Source of the DNA: Saprospiraceae bacterium
Lineage (GTDB): Bacteria > Bacteroidota > Bacteroidia > Chitinophagales > Saprospiraceae
Assembly (NCBI GenBank): GCA_016710265.1
Contig: JADJJL010000007.1
Span: 310,001-374,000 of the forward strand
Reading direction: 5' to 3'
DNA: 64,000 bases
Part shown: positions 1-8,971 of the stretch, piece by piece
Layout: each line of letters starts with the position of its first letter
Numbering within the stretch: the stretch's first letter is position 1
Notes under the pieces: model-generated
The model's input: only the letters and a program-made list of their open reading frames with translations
What the model was told of the DNA's origin: nothing
The model's database searches: none
Translations under genes and position numbers: made by a program

Positions 1-222
1 GAAAATAAAATACAGTTAATCATTCCAAAAGGATTTGCACATGGTTATTCTGTATTGGAAGATCAAACTATCTTTTTTTATAAATGCGATGATTTTTATC
101 ATCCATCATTGGAAAATGGTATTAACCCCTTAGACCCAATATTAAATATTGATTGGGGTCTACCTCTTCATCAAATTAAAATCTCTACGAAAGATCAACT
201 GCTGCCCAATTATTTTATTTAA
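1..222 (+). CDS. rfbC: dTDP-4-dehydrorhamnose 3,5-epimerase, C-terminal part
   Basis: The first 73 codons are open in frame 1 and end at TAA 220-222; the start lies outside the window. The fragment carries the RmlC-type core segment PKGFAHGY, followed by the family's aromatic tail (DPILNIDWGLP). RmlC epimerises C3 and C5 of dTDP-4-keto-6-deoxyglucose in the cytosol, the third step of dTDP-L-rhamnose synthesis for surface polysaccharide. The next gene, eight bases downstream, is rfbD, the fourth step, which strongly supports the assignment. The full enzyme is usually about 180 residues, so roughly 60% is missing at the window edge, not through mutation. Confidence 0.9.
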   Translation, partial: ENKIQLIIPKGFAHGYSVLEDQTIFFYKCDDFYHPSLENGINPLDPILNIDWGLPLHQIKISTKDQLLPNYFI

Positions 223-230
223 ACACAAAT

Positions 231-1112
231 ATGCAAAGTATTTTAGTAACTGGTGCAGAAGGTCAAGTAGGAAAGGAGCTAAAAGAAATTAGTGCAAAAT
301 ATTCAGCCCTAAAATATATTTTCTATAATAAAGAACAATGGCCTATTGACGATGAGTATTTGTCTAATCAAATATTGTTGAGTGAAAGGCCAAAGCTCGT
401 ATTAAATCTTGCAGCTTATACGAAAGTGGACCAAGCTGAGGAAGAGATTAAAGAATGTTTAAAAATAAACAGGGATGCAGCAATTTCATTAAGTAAAAGC
501 TGTGCAAACCAAGGAATAAAATTCATTCAAATTTCAAGTGACTATGTTTTTAACGAACAAGATTTTATTCCAATAAAAACAGCAACCATTAAAAAACCAC
601 AAGGGATATACGCCATCTCTAAATCTCAAGCTGAAGATGGAATTTTAAGAAACAATAATGATGCATTGATCATTAGAAGTTCGTGGATATACTCCTCATA
701 TGGCCACAATTTTGTAAAAACCATGCTGAAACTCGCAGAGAAGAATCAAGAAATACGAGTAGTTAATGATCAAATTGGTTCACCCACTTATGCGGCAGAT
801 TTAGCTGGATTTTTGAATTTCATAACAGTTCAATATATTCATTTTGGCAAATGGAACCCTGGAATATTCCATTACGCAAATCAAGGACAAACAAGTTGGT
901 TTGATTTTGCTATAAAGATTTTCTTATTAGGCAAAATAAATATTAAAACAATACCAATCAAAACTTCTGAATATATTACCAAAGCCATCAGACCTAAGTA
1001 TAGCGTTTTAGATTGTTCAGATACGATTAGAACATTTGGTTTGGAAATCCCATTTTGGGAAGATAGTCTTCAAATTTGTATTGATAAAATATTGCAAGGA
1101 AACGGAATATGA
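231..1112 (+). CDS. rfbD: dTDP-4-dehydrorhamnose reductase
   Basis: A 293-residue extended short-chain dehydrogenase. The N-terminus has the Rossmann motif GAEGQVG (residues 8-14). The catalytic region has SSDYVF (102-107) and the YxxxK pair Y127/K131. It would reduce dTDP-4-keto-L-rhamnose to dTDP-L-rhamnose with NAD(P)H in the cytosol, the last step of the pathway that the upstream epimerase fragment also serves. Length and motifs are normal for RfbD/RmlD. The ATG at 231 lies eight bases after rfbC, and the stop codon overlaps the next gene's ATG by four bases (ATGA), so translation of the two is probably coupled. The rfbA and rfbB genes should lie just left of the window. Confidence 0.95.
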   Translation: MQSILVTGAEGQVGKELKEISAKYSALKYIFYNKEQWPIDDEYLSNQILLSERPKLVLNLAAYTKVDQAEEEIKECLKINRDAAISLSKSCANQGIKFIQISSDYVFNEQDFIPIKTATIKKPQGIYAISKSQAEDGILRNNNDALIIRSSWIYSSYGHNFVKTMLKLAEKNQEIRVVNDQIGSPTYAADLAGFLNFITVQYIHFGKWNPGIFHYANQGQTSWFDFAIKIFLLGKINIKTIPIKTSEYITKAIRPKYSVLDCSDTIRTFGLEIPFWEDSLQICIDKILQGNGI

Positions 1113-3808
1113 AAAATATACTAATAATTTCATTTTTGTTTCTATTGTTTGCACCTATTAAAATATTCTGTACACACAATAGAGCAGGTGAAATAATCTA
1201 TAAACAAACAGGAGAGCTAAGTATTATTGCAACACTTATAACTTACACTAAAACGGAAAGTGCCGCTGCCGATCGAGATACCGTCACCATCTATTGGGGT
1301 GATGGCACATCTACTAATGTAAAAAGAAGCAATGGAAATGGTACTGAATTAGCAAACAGCGTAAAAAAGAACATTTACATCGCAGAACATACTTACCCCG
1401 GAAGAGGAACTTATATTATAAGTATGATTGATCCAAATCGAATTGCGGATATTTTAAATGTAGATCCACCCAATAGTATAAATGTTCCATTTTACATTCA
1501 AAGTACAATCACTTTATTCAATACTACTTTTCAAGGGATTAATAATTCTCCAATTTTACTTAAAGATCCAATTGATGTAGCCTGCCTTGGCCAAATTTTT
1601 ATTCATAATCCTTCAGCTTACGATGAAGATGGAGATAGTCTTTCTTTTAGTTTTACCACTCCATTTATGGATTTTAATACACCTGTCCCCAATTATCTTT
1701 TACCAAATTTAATTTCACCAGGAATCAACAATGGCCTTAATCTAGATAGCCGTACAGGAACTTTAATATGGCAATCACCACAAAGGGCCGGAGAATACAA
1801 TATTGCAATTGAGATTTCAGAATTTAGGAGAGGGATTAAAATTGGTTCAGTCATCAGAGATATGCAAATTTTAGTTTTGGCAAATTGTAAAGACAATGCT
1901 CCTCCAAGTATTGTAGGAGTCCGTGATACATGTGTGGTTGCCGGGACTTTATTGGAATTAAATTATTTAATTGATGATATCAATAAAGGCTTCAGAGGAG
2001 GAAGGGTAAAAATTGAAACTGGTGGTGGAGCGATGCAAGTAAATAATCCCGCCATCTCAACTTTTAATGCAGCCTACCAAAATCCAATTCAAAATTTGAA
2101 TATTAAATGGCAAACTACTTGCGAACATATTCAATCTGATTATTACACTATATTTATACTCGTTACCGACGACTTTTTTGACACTACTGGCCTAAGCTCA
2201 ATTTTTACTTTAAGAATAAAGGTAACAGGTCCATCTCCTGAAAATTTAATCAGTGTCCCACAAGATGATGGAATTGAATTATTTTGGAAAGAACCTTATG
2301 CCTGTGATAGCATTACAAGCGAACTAAGAGGATTTTCAGTTTGGCGATCCAAAAAAACGATTCAACTTAATCAACAAATTTGTTCCCCAGGATTAGAAAA
2401 TAGTGGATATCAAAGAATTGCTTATTTGGTTTATAAAAGTAAAAATGGACAAATCTTTTATAAAGACAGTTTGGCTCAAAAAGGAATAACTTATTGCTAT
2501 AGAGTTCAAGCAGAATTTAGTAAAATAAGTCCTTCGGGATTTCCGTACAATTTCTCAACTTCATTGGCTTCAAATGAAACCTGCGCATATATAACAGATG
2601 ATAAACCTCACATTTTGAATGTAGATGTAAAAAACACAGACAGTATACAAGGAGAAGTATTTATTAAGTGGACAAAACCGGATTATTTTAAATATGATAC
2701 ATTCACCCACACCCCACCCTACCAAATTGTATTAAGAAGAAGTTTGAATCTCGTTAATTGGATCGAAATTAAAACCAATTTAACAAATACATTGGGTGGC
2801 TTTACAGACACAAGTTATTTAGATACAAATTTAAATACTGCAAATGTTTCTTATTATTATCAAATTGAAATTACATCTTCTGATGGATACAAAACAAAAT
2901 CAGATTCTGCTCAATCCATTTTCATACAAGCAAGCATCATAGGGACTCGATTGGAACTAAATTGGAATGAAATTACACCTTGGACAAACTACCAATACCA
3001 TATTTACAGAAAAGAGTTATTGGATTTAAATTTCACCAAAATAGGATCGTCTAACCAAAAAAATTATATTGATAGAAACATAATCTTTAGTTCAATTTAT
3101 TGCTATTTAGTTCAATCAGAAGGAGAGTACGGCAATCAATTATTGGAAAAGCCGCTTTTTAACCAATCCCAAGAACTTTGCATTCTAATCCAAGACAGTT
3201 CAGCACCTTGCTGTCCGATTTTAACAGTTGAAGGCCCTTGTGATCAAACTCAAAGTACAGAAAAGATGTTTAATACTTTGCGATGGAATAATCCAAATGT
3301 GATATGCGAATCAAAAGATGTGATAGGATATAGAATTTATAAGTTAAAACAAAATGAGAATCCTGAATTAATCGCAGATATTAAGGATGTGAATACTTTA
3401 AGCTATTTACATTTATTTGAACAAGATGCACCAATTTGTTATATAATAAGGTCTGTAGATAGTACAGATTTAGAATGTATTACCGCAGAAACAAAATGCG
3501 CCCTTTATTGTCCAGATTATATTTTACCCAATACTTTTACTCCGGATGATGATGGGCATAATGACATTTTCAAACCTTCTAAAAACCAATTTATTCAAGA
3601 AGTTGAGTTTCAATTAGTGAATCGTTGGGGTCAAAAAATTTACTCAACTTCTAATCCTGATATTCTATGGGATGGCTCTGATTTGCAAGGCAAAAAAGTA
3701 AATGATGGAGTCTATTATTATCAATGTAAAATTATTCCTTTCCCAAATCAACAAGGTTTTGAGGAAAAGATTATTACAGGATTTATTGAATTAATTACAA
3801 ATAAATAA
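1109..3808 (+). CDS. T9SS type B surface protein with fibronectin III-like repeats
   Basis: An 899-residue secreted protein. Residues 1-21 form a signal peptide (K, N, then a long hydrophobic stretch). The N-terminal region THNRAGEI... resembles the start of the giant adhesin encoded at 21394-25038. The middle (about 380-790) looks like repeated fibronectin III-like domains with paired cysteines. The last ~85 residues match the gliding motility-associated C-terminal (type B) sorting domain: PNTFTPDDDGHND, then NRWGQKIY, WDGSD and GVYYYQ. Such proteins are exported by the T9SS and shown on the surface; ligand and role are unknown. It overlaps rfbD by four bases and ends one base before ribE, an odd place for an adhesin. 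Confidence 0.85.
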   Translation: MKNILIISFLFLLFAPIKIFCTHNRAGEIIYKQTGELSIIATLITYTKTESAAADRDTVTIYWGDGTSTNVKRSNGNGTELANSVKKNIYIAEHTYPGRGTYIISMIDPNRIADILNVDPPNSINVPFYIQSTITLFNTTFQGINNSPILLKDPIDVACLGQIFIHNPSAYDEDGDSLSFSFTTPFMDFNTPVPNYLLPNLISPGINNGLNLDSRTGTLIWQSPQRAGEYNIAIEISEFRRGIKIGSVIRDMQILVLANCKDNAPPSIVGVRDTCVVAGTLLELNYLIDDINKGFRGGRVKIETGGGAMQVNNPAISTFNAAYQNPIQNLNIKWQTTCEHIQSDYYTIFILVTDDFFDTTGLSSIFTLRIKVTGPSPENLISVPQDDGIELFWKEPYACDSITSELRGFSVWRSKKTIQLNQQICSPGLENSGYQRIAYLVYKSKNGQIFYKDSLAQKGITYCYRVQAEFSKISPSGFPYNFSTSLASNETCAYITDDKPHILNVDVKNTDSIQGEVFIKWTKPDYFKYDTFTHTPPYQIVLRRSLNLVNWIEIKTNLTNTLGGFTDTSYLDTNLNTANVSYYYQIEITSSDGYKTKSDSAQSIFIQASIIGTRLELNWNEITPWTNYQYHIYRKELLDLNFTKIGSSNQKNYIDRNIIFSSIYCYLVQSEGEYGNQLLEKPLFNQSQELCILIQDSSAPCCPILTVEGPCDQTQSTEKMFNTLRWNNPNVICESKDVIGYRIYKLKQNENPELIADIKDVNTLSYLHLFEQDAPICYIIRSVDSTDLECITAETKCALYCPDYILPNTFTPDDDGHNDIFKPSKNQFIQEVEFQLVNRWGQKIYSTSNPDILWDGSDLQGKKVNDGVYYYQCKIIPFPNQQGFEEKIITGFIELITNK

Positions 3809-3809
3809 A

Positions 3810-4421
3810 ATGTTTACAGGGATTGTCAAACATATAGGATCAATATATAAAATTGAACCTAAAGGCACAAATATTGAATTTACCATACTTTCAGATTTGA
3901 GCAATGAATTACAAATTGATGAAAGTGTTAGCCACCAAGGTATTTGTTTAACAGTGACTCAATGTAATAATCAATTTTACAAGGTAACAGCGGTACAGGA
4001 GACCATTCTTAAAACCACAATCAAACAATGGCAAATTGGGGATCAAATAAACCTGGAACGTTCATTAAAATTAATTGATTTGATGGGTGGGCATATGGTT
4101 CAAGGTCATATAGATAGCACTTTTATTTGTGATCATATTGTAGAATTAGAAGGTAGTTGGATTTTTAGATTTCAATATTCAAGAAAAGATGCTGGATTAT
4201 TAATTCCGCAAGGTTCTATTTCAATCAATGGAGTAAGCCTTACTATTTCTAAGTTGACAGAAGAATTTTTTGAAGTTTCAATAATTCCTTATACATTCTA
4301 TCATACTACTTTTCAATATTTGAAAGTTGGTAATCAAGTCAATATTGAATTCGATATTTTAGGCAAATATTTTATTCGCAACTTTGAACTATACAACCAA
4401 AATTTTAATAAATTTAGATGA
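3810..4421 (+). CDS. ribE: riboflavin synthase, alpha subunit
   Basis: A 203-residue protein with the family start MFTGIV and two tandem lumazine-binding beta-barrel repeats. The first runs to about residue 88; the second begins near LMGGHMVQGHID (residues 91-102), the usual second-repeat signature. The enzyme dismutates two molecules of 6,7-dimethyl-8-ribityllumazine into riboflavin plus a pyrimidinedione, working as a cytosolic trimer. Length is normal. The segment SHQGICLTV replaces the more common NGVCLTV in the first repeat, a mild substitution. It begins one base after the preceding surface-protein gene and is the last gene of this plus-strand run. No FMN riboswitch is visible in front of it and no other riboflavin gene is in the window. 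Confidence 0.95.
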   Translation: MFTGIVKHIGSIYKIEPKGTNIEFTILSDLSNELQIDESVSHQGICLTVTQCNNQFYKVTAVQETILKTTIKQWQIGDQINLERSLKLIDLMGGHMVQGHIDSTFICDHIVELEGSWIFRFQYSRKDAGLLIPQGSISINGVSLTISKLTEEFFEVSIIPYTFYHTTFQYLKVGNQVNIEFDILGKYFIRNFELYNQNFNKFR

Positions 4422-4482
4422 TTCTAAGTCTTAGATTAAATGAAAACTAAAGATAACTCGACTCGAGCCATTGTTTATAACC

Positions 4483-6870
4483 TTATTGTTTTATTACTCT
4501 GATTGTTTTTGAAAAGACATTATTTACTTTAATTTGCAATAAGTAGACACCCATTGCAAGTTTTTCTCCAATTTCCACTTTCCCATTTCCAGGATTTAGA
4601 TCAATACTTTGAATGAATTTCCCATCCATAGAATTTATCCTTAAATGCGCATTTTGGTATTGAGCTGGCAAATGATAGTTAAGCATTACAGATGTATTAA
4701 ATACAGTTGGGTTTGCTTCTATTAATATATTTGGATCTGTCTCTTGGACTATATTAGGTTGTGACTCTGTAATTAAAAATCCATCAAAACCGGCTTCTAC
4801 CAAATGACCGGGAATTTCATCTGCTGTTTCAATAATTAAATACATACTGTCTGTTAGTGACAATAAGGAGGCAATGTCTATGTTGTCAGTTTCCACCCAT
4901 CTGTTTTGTGTCCTTAAAATTTCACTTAATACAACCGTCTCATTTCCATTGGTCATTCGCACCGTCATTTTATCATTGGGATTACCTGAACCTCCATCAT
5001 TTGCAAACCAAGTAGAATATTTCATAATTGGTCTTCTATATTTAGATAGATTAATTACAGGGCTTGTCAAAACAACATTGCCATTGTCAACATCATCGTC
5101 ACCAGAACCTCCGCCCGCATTACCTGTGACATAACATTTTGTCCCAAAGTCATCAACAATATCATTACCTGGATTTATAACCATATTCCTAAAGAGCGTT
5201 TCAATAGGTTCTTCTCTTACCCACAATCCTGCTGAAGCACTCCCTTTTAAATTCCAATTTTGTTCAAAAATAAAATCATCTTGATAACCACTTTTTAAAA
5301 ACACTGTAATTGGCCCAGATAAATTTTCAGAATCATAATTTAATCTTGTATGGAAATATCCCCACTTTCCAACAAATAAATCAAAAAGTAAATTATCCTG
5401 AAAAAAACTGATTGTAGCTTCACCAAACTCATCAGTTTGACCATTAGCCTCTCTGTTAGTATTGCTCAAAAATATCTGTGCACTTTCAATTATTTGACCT
5501 GTCAGTTCATCCTTAACAATAATTTTTTGATCGATTCTTAAGTTCCTAGGTTTTAAAATTACATTTTGGACATTCACCTCAGCATTTTGTAAGTCTACGG
5601 AAATTGTTTTTGGAAAATAATCTGGATGATTAAAAGTGACTAAATAAGTGCCGGCAAAAGCATAACCAGTTTTATAATCTCCTCTTTGATCAGTGGTTTT
5701 TCCATTCTTGCGAGGAGCAACAATATTAACTGAAACATCTTTAATAGCAAAACCTGTTATACTATCCGTTACCCTACCTTCTAAATAGCAAGCCCTAACG
5801 TAAGTTGGCTTAATTACGAACAATCCGGCTTGAATATCTGACGCAACAATTGTACCACTTGGTAAAAAAGGACTTACTCCCCAACAACCATTAAATCCAC
5901 CATGAGCGCCAAACCAGGTATCAACACTTCCTACCTCTACAATATTATCGGGTCTGTGTACATCATTTATTTTAATCCCATCTGTATAAAAAGCTGTTAC
6001 CAAAAATCCGTTTATATATCTAGTATTGTGAGGTATCACCCCCTTTCCTTCTGTATCTTTTGGTCTCCACGTATCTAACAATTTAATATCTGATAAATCA
6101 GTTACATCATATGAAGCCACATAAGCATCAGCCCTTTCATCAGTGGCAAAAACATACTTACCATCATCAGAAGGCCAAGCATTGTGTGTAAAACTAAATG
6201 GAGTACGTACCACACCTATTTCTTTAGGGCTTGCTGAATTTTTAATATCCCAAAAACTTAAAACTCCATCTAAAATATCAGAAGACCAAATTGTATCATT
6301 TCTGCCAAAATTATCATGGCAATATCGAGCCGTTTGTGCACCCAGAAATTGAGGTTCTTCCGGCGTTTTAGTAATATCAAATATCAAAGTACCTCTCCAA
6401 GAACCACAACCATTTAGATATAATCTACCCTTTTCATCGACAAAAACTGTATGACAAGTGTTTAATTCTTCTGTAATTCCATTTGCAGTAATGGTAGATT
6501 TCCAAAATTTTCCGGTAATATTTAATGGGGCTTGTTTCATATTGATAATGATCAACCCGTTAGCTTGATTATCATTTACGCCGTAGATGTAATCTCCATA
6601 AATAAACACTTCACGCCAAGTAGTTTCAACGCCAGGCAATCTAAATCTTTCGATGGGGTTTTTAGGATCTTCCAAACTATAAATGATAACCGCTGTTCGG
6701 CTTCCAAATACAGCATATTCAATACCATTATTATCTACATAATGCCAAATACCAGAACCTCCTTCAGGAACTTTTACGTTGGCTAAAATTTCCATGTTAA
6801 AATCTCCATCTTGAGCTAAAAGAGAAAAAGAACTAATTAAGAAAAATAAGAAAAATTTGATCAACTTCAT
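4483..6870 (-). CDS. choice-of-anchor B family protein (LVIVD repeats, T9SS type A)
   Basis: A 795-residue secreted protein read from ATG at 6870, which gives the signal peptide MKLIKFFLFFLISSFSLLAQ. An upstream in-frame ATG at 6909 adds 13 residues before the signal and would lie upstream of a likely promoter element, so it was not used. The first half is a beta-propeller of LVIVD-like repeats, typical of choice-of-anchor B proteins. One or two carboxypeptidase-regulatory-like beta domains follow (around 365-530), then a jelly-roll-like region. The last ~75 residues form a type A T9SS sorting domain (ANPTVFNTSVMLNY ... GVYLLQI ... KTIRVIKQ). It is probably cell-surface or released; its function is unknown. 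It is transcribed alone, convergent with ribE. Confidence 0.85.
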   Translation of the reverse strand: MKLIKFFLFFLISSFSLLAQDGDFNMEILANVKVPEGGSGIWHYVDNNGIEYAVFGSRTAVIIYSLEDPKNPIERFRLPGVETTWREVFIYGDYIYGVNDNQANGLIIINMKQAPLNITGKFWKSTITANGITEELNTCHTVFVDEKGRLYLNGCGSWRGTLIFDITKTPEEPQFLGAQTARYCHDNFGRNDTIWSSDILDGVLSFWDIKNSASPKEIGVVRTPFSFTHNAWPSDDGKYVFATDERADAYVASYDVTDLSDIKLLDTWRPKDTEGKGVIPHNTRYINGFLVTAFYTDGIKINDVHRPDNIVEVGSVDTWFGAHGGFNGCWGVSPFLPSGTIVASDIQAGLFVIKPTYVRACYLEGRVTDSITGFAIKDVSVNIVAPRKNGKTTDQRGDYKTGYAFAGTYLVTFNHPDYFPKTISVDLQNAEVNVQNVILKPRNLRIDQKIIVKDELTGQIIESAQIFLSNTNREANGQTDEFGEATISFFQDNLLFDLFVGKWGYFHTRLNYDSENLSGPITVFLKSGYQDDFIFEQNWNLKGSASAGLWVREEPIETLFRNMVINPGNDIVDDFGTKCYVTGNAGGGSGDDDVDNGNVVLTSPVINLSKYRRPIMKYSTWFANDGGSGNPNDKMTVRMTNGNETVVLSEILRTQNRWVETDNIDIASLLSLTDSMYLIIETADEIPGHLVEAGFDGFLITESQPNIVQETDPNILIEANPTVFNTSVMLNYHLPAQYQNAHLRINSMDGKFIQSIDLNPGNGKVEIGEKLAMGVYLLQIKVNNVFSKTIRVIKQ

Positions 6871-6890
6871 GTTTAAAATTAATTTAAGCG

Positions 6891-6924
6891 CAAATTTAAT
6901 AATATTCAAGCATTTAATTGCAAA
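6891..6924 (-). promoter_or_regulatory. putative Bacteroidota promoter for the choice-of-anchor B gene
   Basis: On the minus strand a -7 element TAAATTTG (6891-6898) fits the Bacteroidota consensus TAnnTTTG and lies 20 bases before the ATG at 6870. A TTTG (6921-6924) 22 bases upstream could be the -33 element, a slightly long spacing. The site favours 6870 over 6909 as start. Confidence 0.4.
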
Positions 6925-6987
6925 TCAAAAATAGCATGGGAAGAAAGAGTAATCTTTTTCCATCTTTGCGGATTCAAATTAAAAAAT

Positions 6988-7758
6988 ATGGATGTTTTAA
7001 AAACCTTAGAAAATGGAATATTACAATTAACTATTAATCGGGAGAATGCTCTTAATGCATTGAATCAGAATGTAATGTCATTACTCGATCAATATGTAAC
7101 TGAAATAGAGTCTCAGTATAAGTCATTGAAAGGATTGATTATTACTGGATCAGGCCAAAAAGCCTTTGTAGCCGGTGCAGATATAACAGAGTTTTTAAAT
7201 TTAGATGCTAATTCTGGCACATTATTATCTCAGTTTGGACGTAAAATTTTTGATAGAATAGAATGTTTACCCATTCCTGTGATCGCCGCAGTTAATGGAT
7301 TTGCATTGGGTGGAGGATGCGAATTAGCAATGTCATGTCATATCCGAATTGCCTCATCTGCTGCTAAATTTGGTCAACCAGAGGTTAATTTAGGACTTAT
7401 TCCAGGTTATTCTGGGACACAAAGGTTGGTCCGATATTTGGGCAGGGCAAAAGCCACAGAACTGATTTTAACTGGGGATATGTTAACAGCTACAGAAGCC
7501 TTAAACTTGGGTCTGATCAATCATCTAACTGAGCCTGGCGAAGAAATTAGTAAAGCAATTGAAATAATTGAAAAAATAAGTAAGAAAGGACCTTTAGCGG
7601 TTGCTTCTTCACTTAAATGCATACATGAGTATTATGCCTTTGAAGGGCAAGGCGCAGAATTAGAATCAGAACTTTTTGGTCAATTAATGGAAGGTGCGGA
7701 AGCAAAGGAAGGAATTAATGCATTCTTAGAAAAAAGAAAACCAGTATTCAGACAATAA
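6988..7758 (+). CDS. enoyl-CoA hydratase/isomerase family protein
   Basis: A 256-residue crotonase-fold protein. The oxyanion-hole segments are AFVAGADITEF (59-69) and GFALGGGCELAM (104-115). The two glutamates that mark true hydratases are present: E112 in GGGCE and E132 in GQPEVNLGLIPG. It should hydrate short-chain 2-enoyl-CoA to 3-hydroxyacyl-CoA in fatty acid beta-oxidation or butyrate-type metabolism. The exact chain length cannot be read from sequence. It stands alone, divergent from the secreted protein on its left and convergent with the AtpI-like gene on its right, so there is no operon context. A promoter-like CATCTTTGCG (6961-6970) precedes it, one mismatch from TAnnTTTG. Confidence 0.92.
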   Translation: MDVLKTLENGILQLTINRENALNALNQNVMSLLDQYVTEIESQYKSLKGLIITGSGQKAFVAGADITEFLNLDANSGTLLSQFGRKIFDRIECLPIPVIAAVNGFALGGGCELAMSCHIRIASSAAKFGQPEVNLGLIPGYSGTQRLVRYLGRAKATELILTGDMLTATEALNLGLINHLTEPGEEISKAIEIIEKISKKGPLAVASSLKCIHEYYAFEGQGAELESELFGQLMEGAEAKEGINAFLEKRKPVFRQ

Positions 7759-7799
7759 GTGGTAGAGAAAACAAATTAATTTAAAAACACTAATAACAA

Positions 7800-8174
7800 C
7801 TACGACTTCTTACTGATAGCCATTAAAAAATATGTTTCATGAATGGTAAAAAGTAGATAAAAAACCAGTGATGGAATTATAAAAGCTTTCTTCTCAATAT
7901 AAAATCGGGTTACACCGATTAAAATGATGCCTACAAACAGCATCATTTTTACAAAAACCATGATCATGAAAAATCTTGTAAATTGATATGGGTTATTACT
8001 TTTTTTGAGTTTGTGGCCAACTTCAAACATCATTAAATCTACAATGGCCAAAAAAATTAAGATAAAAAATAAAAAATAAATTATTACTGACCAAATTGGA
8101 TTTTGAAATAAAATCCAGAAACTCAAACTTATGAAAAGTGCTAATAATCCAGTATAAAAAAGGTTCCTTTTCAT
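7800..8174 (-). CDS. AtpI-like small membrane protein
   Basis: A 124-residue protein with four predicted membrane spans (about 7-25, 28-50, 66-90 and 97-118) and a short basic loop after span 2. No catalytic motif is visible. It overlaps the AtpZ gene by four bases (ATGA) and follows bactofilin. In many Bacteroidota this trio precedes the F1Fo ATP synthase genes, where a protein of this size and topology occupies the atpI-like place. I infer a role in assembling or supplying Mg2+ to the Fo sector, but sequence alone does not prove it. Unusually, no atpB follows; the operon ends here against the convergent hydratase gene. Confidence 0.6.
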   Translation of the reverse strand: MKRNLFYTGLLALFISLSFWILFQNPIWSVIIYFLFFILIFLAIVDLMMFEVGHKLKKSNNPYQFTRFFMIMVFVKMMLFVGIILIGVTRFYIEKKAFIIPSLVFYLLFTIHETYFLMAISKKS

Positions 8175-8386
8175 TCTACCTCTTTTTTAAGATTATAATA
8201 CAACCAAATTATTATCATAATAAAGGAAATAGCAACAGCGGTTATAGTCCAATAAGGCTTTTCTGTAAGAAATCTCCTGTCTAGAAATTGGCCAAACCAA
8301 GCAGCTGTTCCAAGTAATACGAATATCTGAAATGCCATACCACTATATTTCAGATAGCTATTACCTGATGATCCCTTTTTTTTCAT
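8171..8386 (-). CDS. AtpZ/AtpI family protein
   Basis: A 71-residue protein with a polar basic N-terminus (MKKKGSSGNSYLKYSG) and two membrane spans. The hairpin between them carries the family's conserved pattern GTAAWFGQFLDRRF, close to the G-x-x-G/D-R motif of the ATPase gene 1 family. These proteins assist ATP synthase assembly or c-ring formation and, together with AtpI, have been linked to cation transport. It sits 16 bases after bactofilin and overlaps the following small membrane protein by four bases, so the three genes are very probably one transcript. ATP synthase structural genes are absent from this window. Confidence 0.8.
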   Translation of the reverse strand: MKKKGSSGNSYLKYSGMAFQIFVLLGTAAWFGQFLDRRFLTEKPYWTITAVAISFIMIIIWLYYNLKKEVE

Positions 8387-8402
8387 GAAATTTCTAATAG
8401 AA

Positions 8403-8837
8403 TTATCTTAAATTGTCCTCAGCTTTAGGGTGTAATGGAACCTGTCTACTTGAAATCTGTGATGACATCTTACTTACCACATTAAATTTAGCTCCCGGAT
8501 TAACTGATAATTTATCGGTATTTATTTCTCCTTCGACATGCGCAGTTTCTTTAACATGAAGTAAATCTTCAATTTGAATGGTTCCTTTAAACATTCCTTC
8601 GATGACTGCATTTTGGGCTTTTATTTCGCCCTCTATTTGGCCTTTGGGACCTATAATAACCTTTCCTTTACAAACTAAAGTGCCTCGTAATGTGCCGTCC
8701 ACTCGGATATCGCTATCTGCCTGCACGGTCCCCTCTACCAGAGTCCCCGCGACTAAACTATTTAATGCTCCTTGTGATCCAGGTCCCACAGGAGTTTTAG
8801 AAGTATCTTTTTCTGAAGGTTTGCTCGATCCAAACAT
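8403..8837 (-). CDS. bactofilin (polymer-forming cytoskeletal protein)
   Basis: A 144-residue protein with a disordered N-terminus rich in S, P and G, a central right-handed beta-helix of regularly spaced short strands (about 30-110) and a disordered tail. Phrases such as GTLVEGTVQADSDIRVDG and GQIEGEIKAQNAVIEG are typical of the bactofilin DUF583 core. Bactofilins self-assemble without nucleotide into membrane-associated filaments that organise cell shape, stalks or wall enzymes. The ATG at 8837 gives a normal start. It is the first gene of a three-gene unit with AtpZ and the AtpI-like protein, an arrangement common in Bacteroidota. Which process it scaffolds here cannot be read from the sequence. 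Confidence 0.9.
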   Translation of the reverse strand: MFGSSKPSEKDTSKTPVGPGSQGALNSLVAGTLVEGTVQADSDIRVDGTLRGTLVCKGKVIIGPKGQIEGEIKAQNAVIEGMFKGTIQIEDLLHVKETAHVEGEINTDKLSVNPGAKFNVVSKMSSQISSRQVPLHPKAEDNLR

Positions 8838-8902
8838 ATCATTTACTGTTTTGTGAGCCTAAAATTACAAAAATTGAACCAAATATTGCCATCCTTTGGG
8901 AT

Positions 8903-8941
8903 AAATAAAAAAAGAAGGCGCTCAAAATAATTGGGCGCCTT
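8903..8941 (-). terminator. rho-independent terminator after the PorP/SprF gene
   Basis: The arms AAGGCGCTC (8915-8923) and GGGCGCCTT (8933-8941) form a 9-bp stem with one wobble pair around a 9-base loop. On the minus strand the stem is followed by CTTTTTTTATTTA, a good U-run. It lies 30 bases past the PorP/SprF stop codon and insulates that gene from the bactofilin unit. Confidence 0.85.
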
Positions 8942-8971
8942 AATATATTCTAATTTATTATAACTTGTTTC

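Noticed and set aside
4422..4482. Terminator between ribE and the choice-of-anchor B gene
   Set aside because: Only short weak pairings (TCTAAG/TTAGA, CTCGACTCGAG) are present, with no U-run.
6871..6909. Longer start (ATG 6909) for the choice-of-anchor B gene
   Set aside because: It would place 13 residues ahead of a clean signal peptide and start upstream of a promoter-like TAAATTTG.
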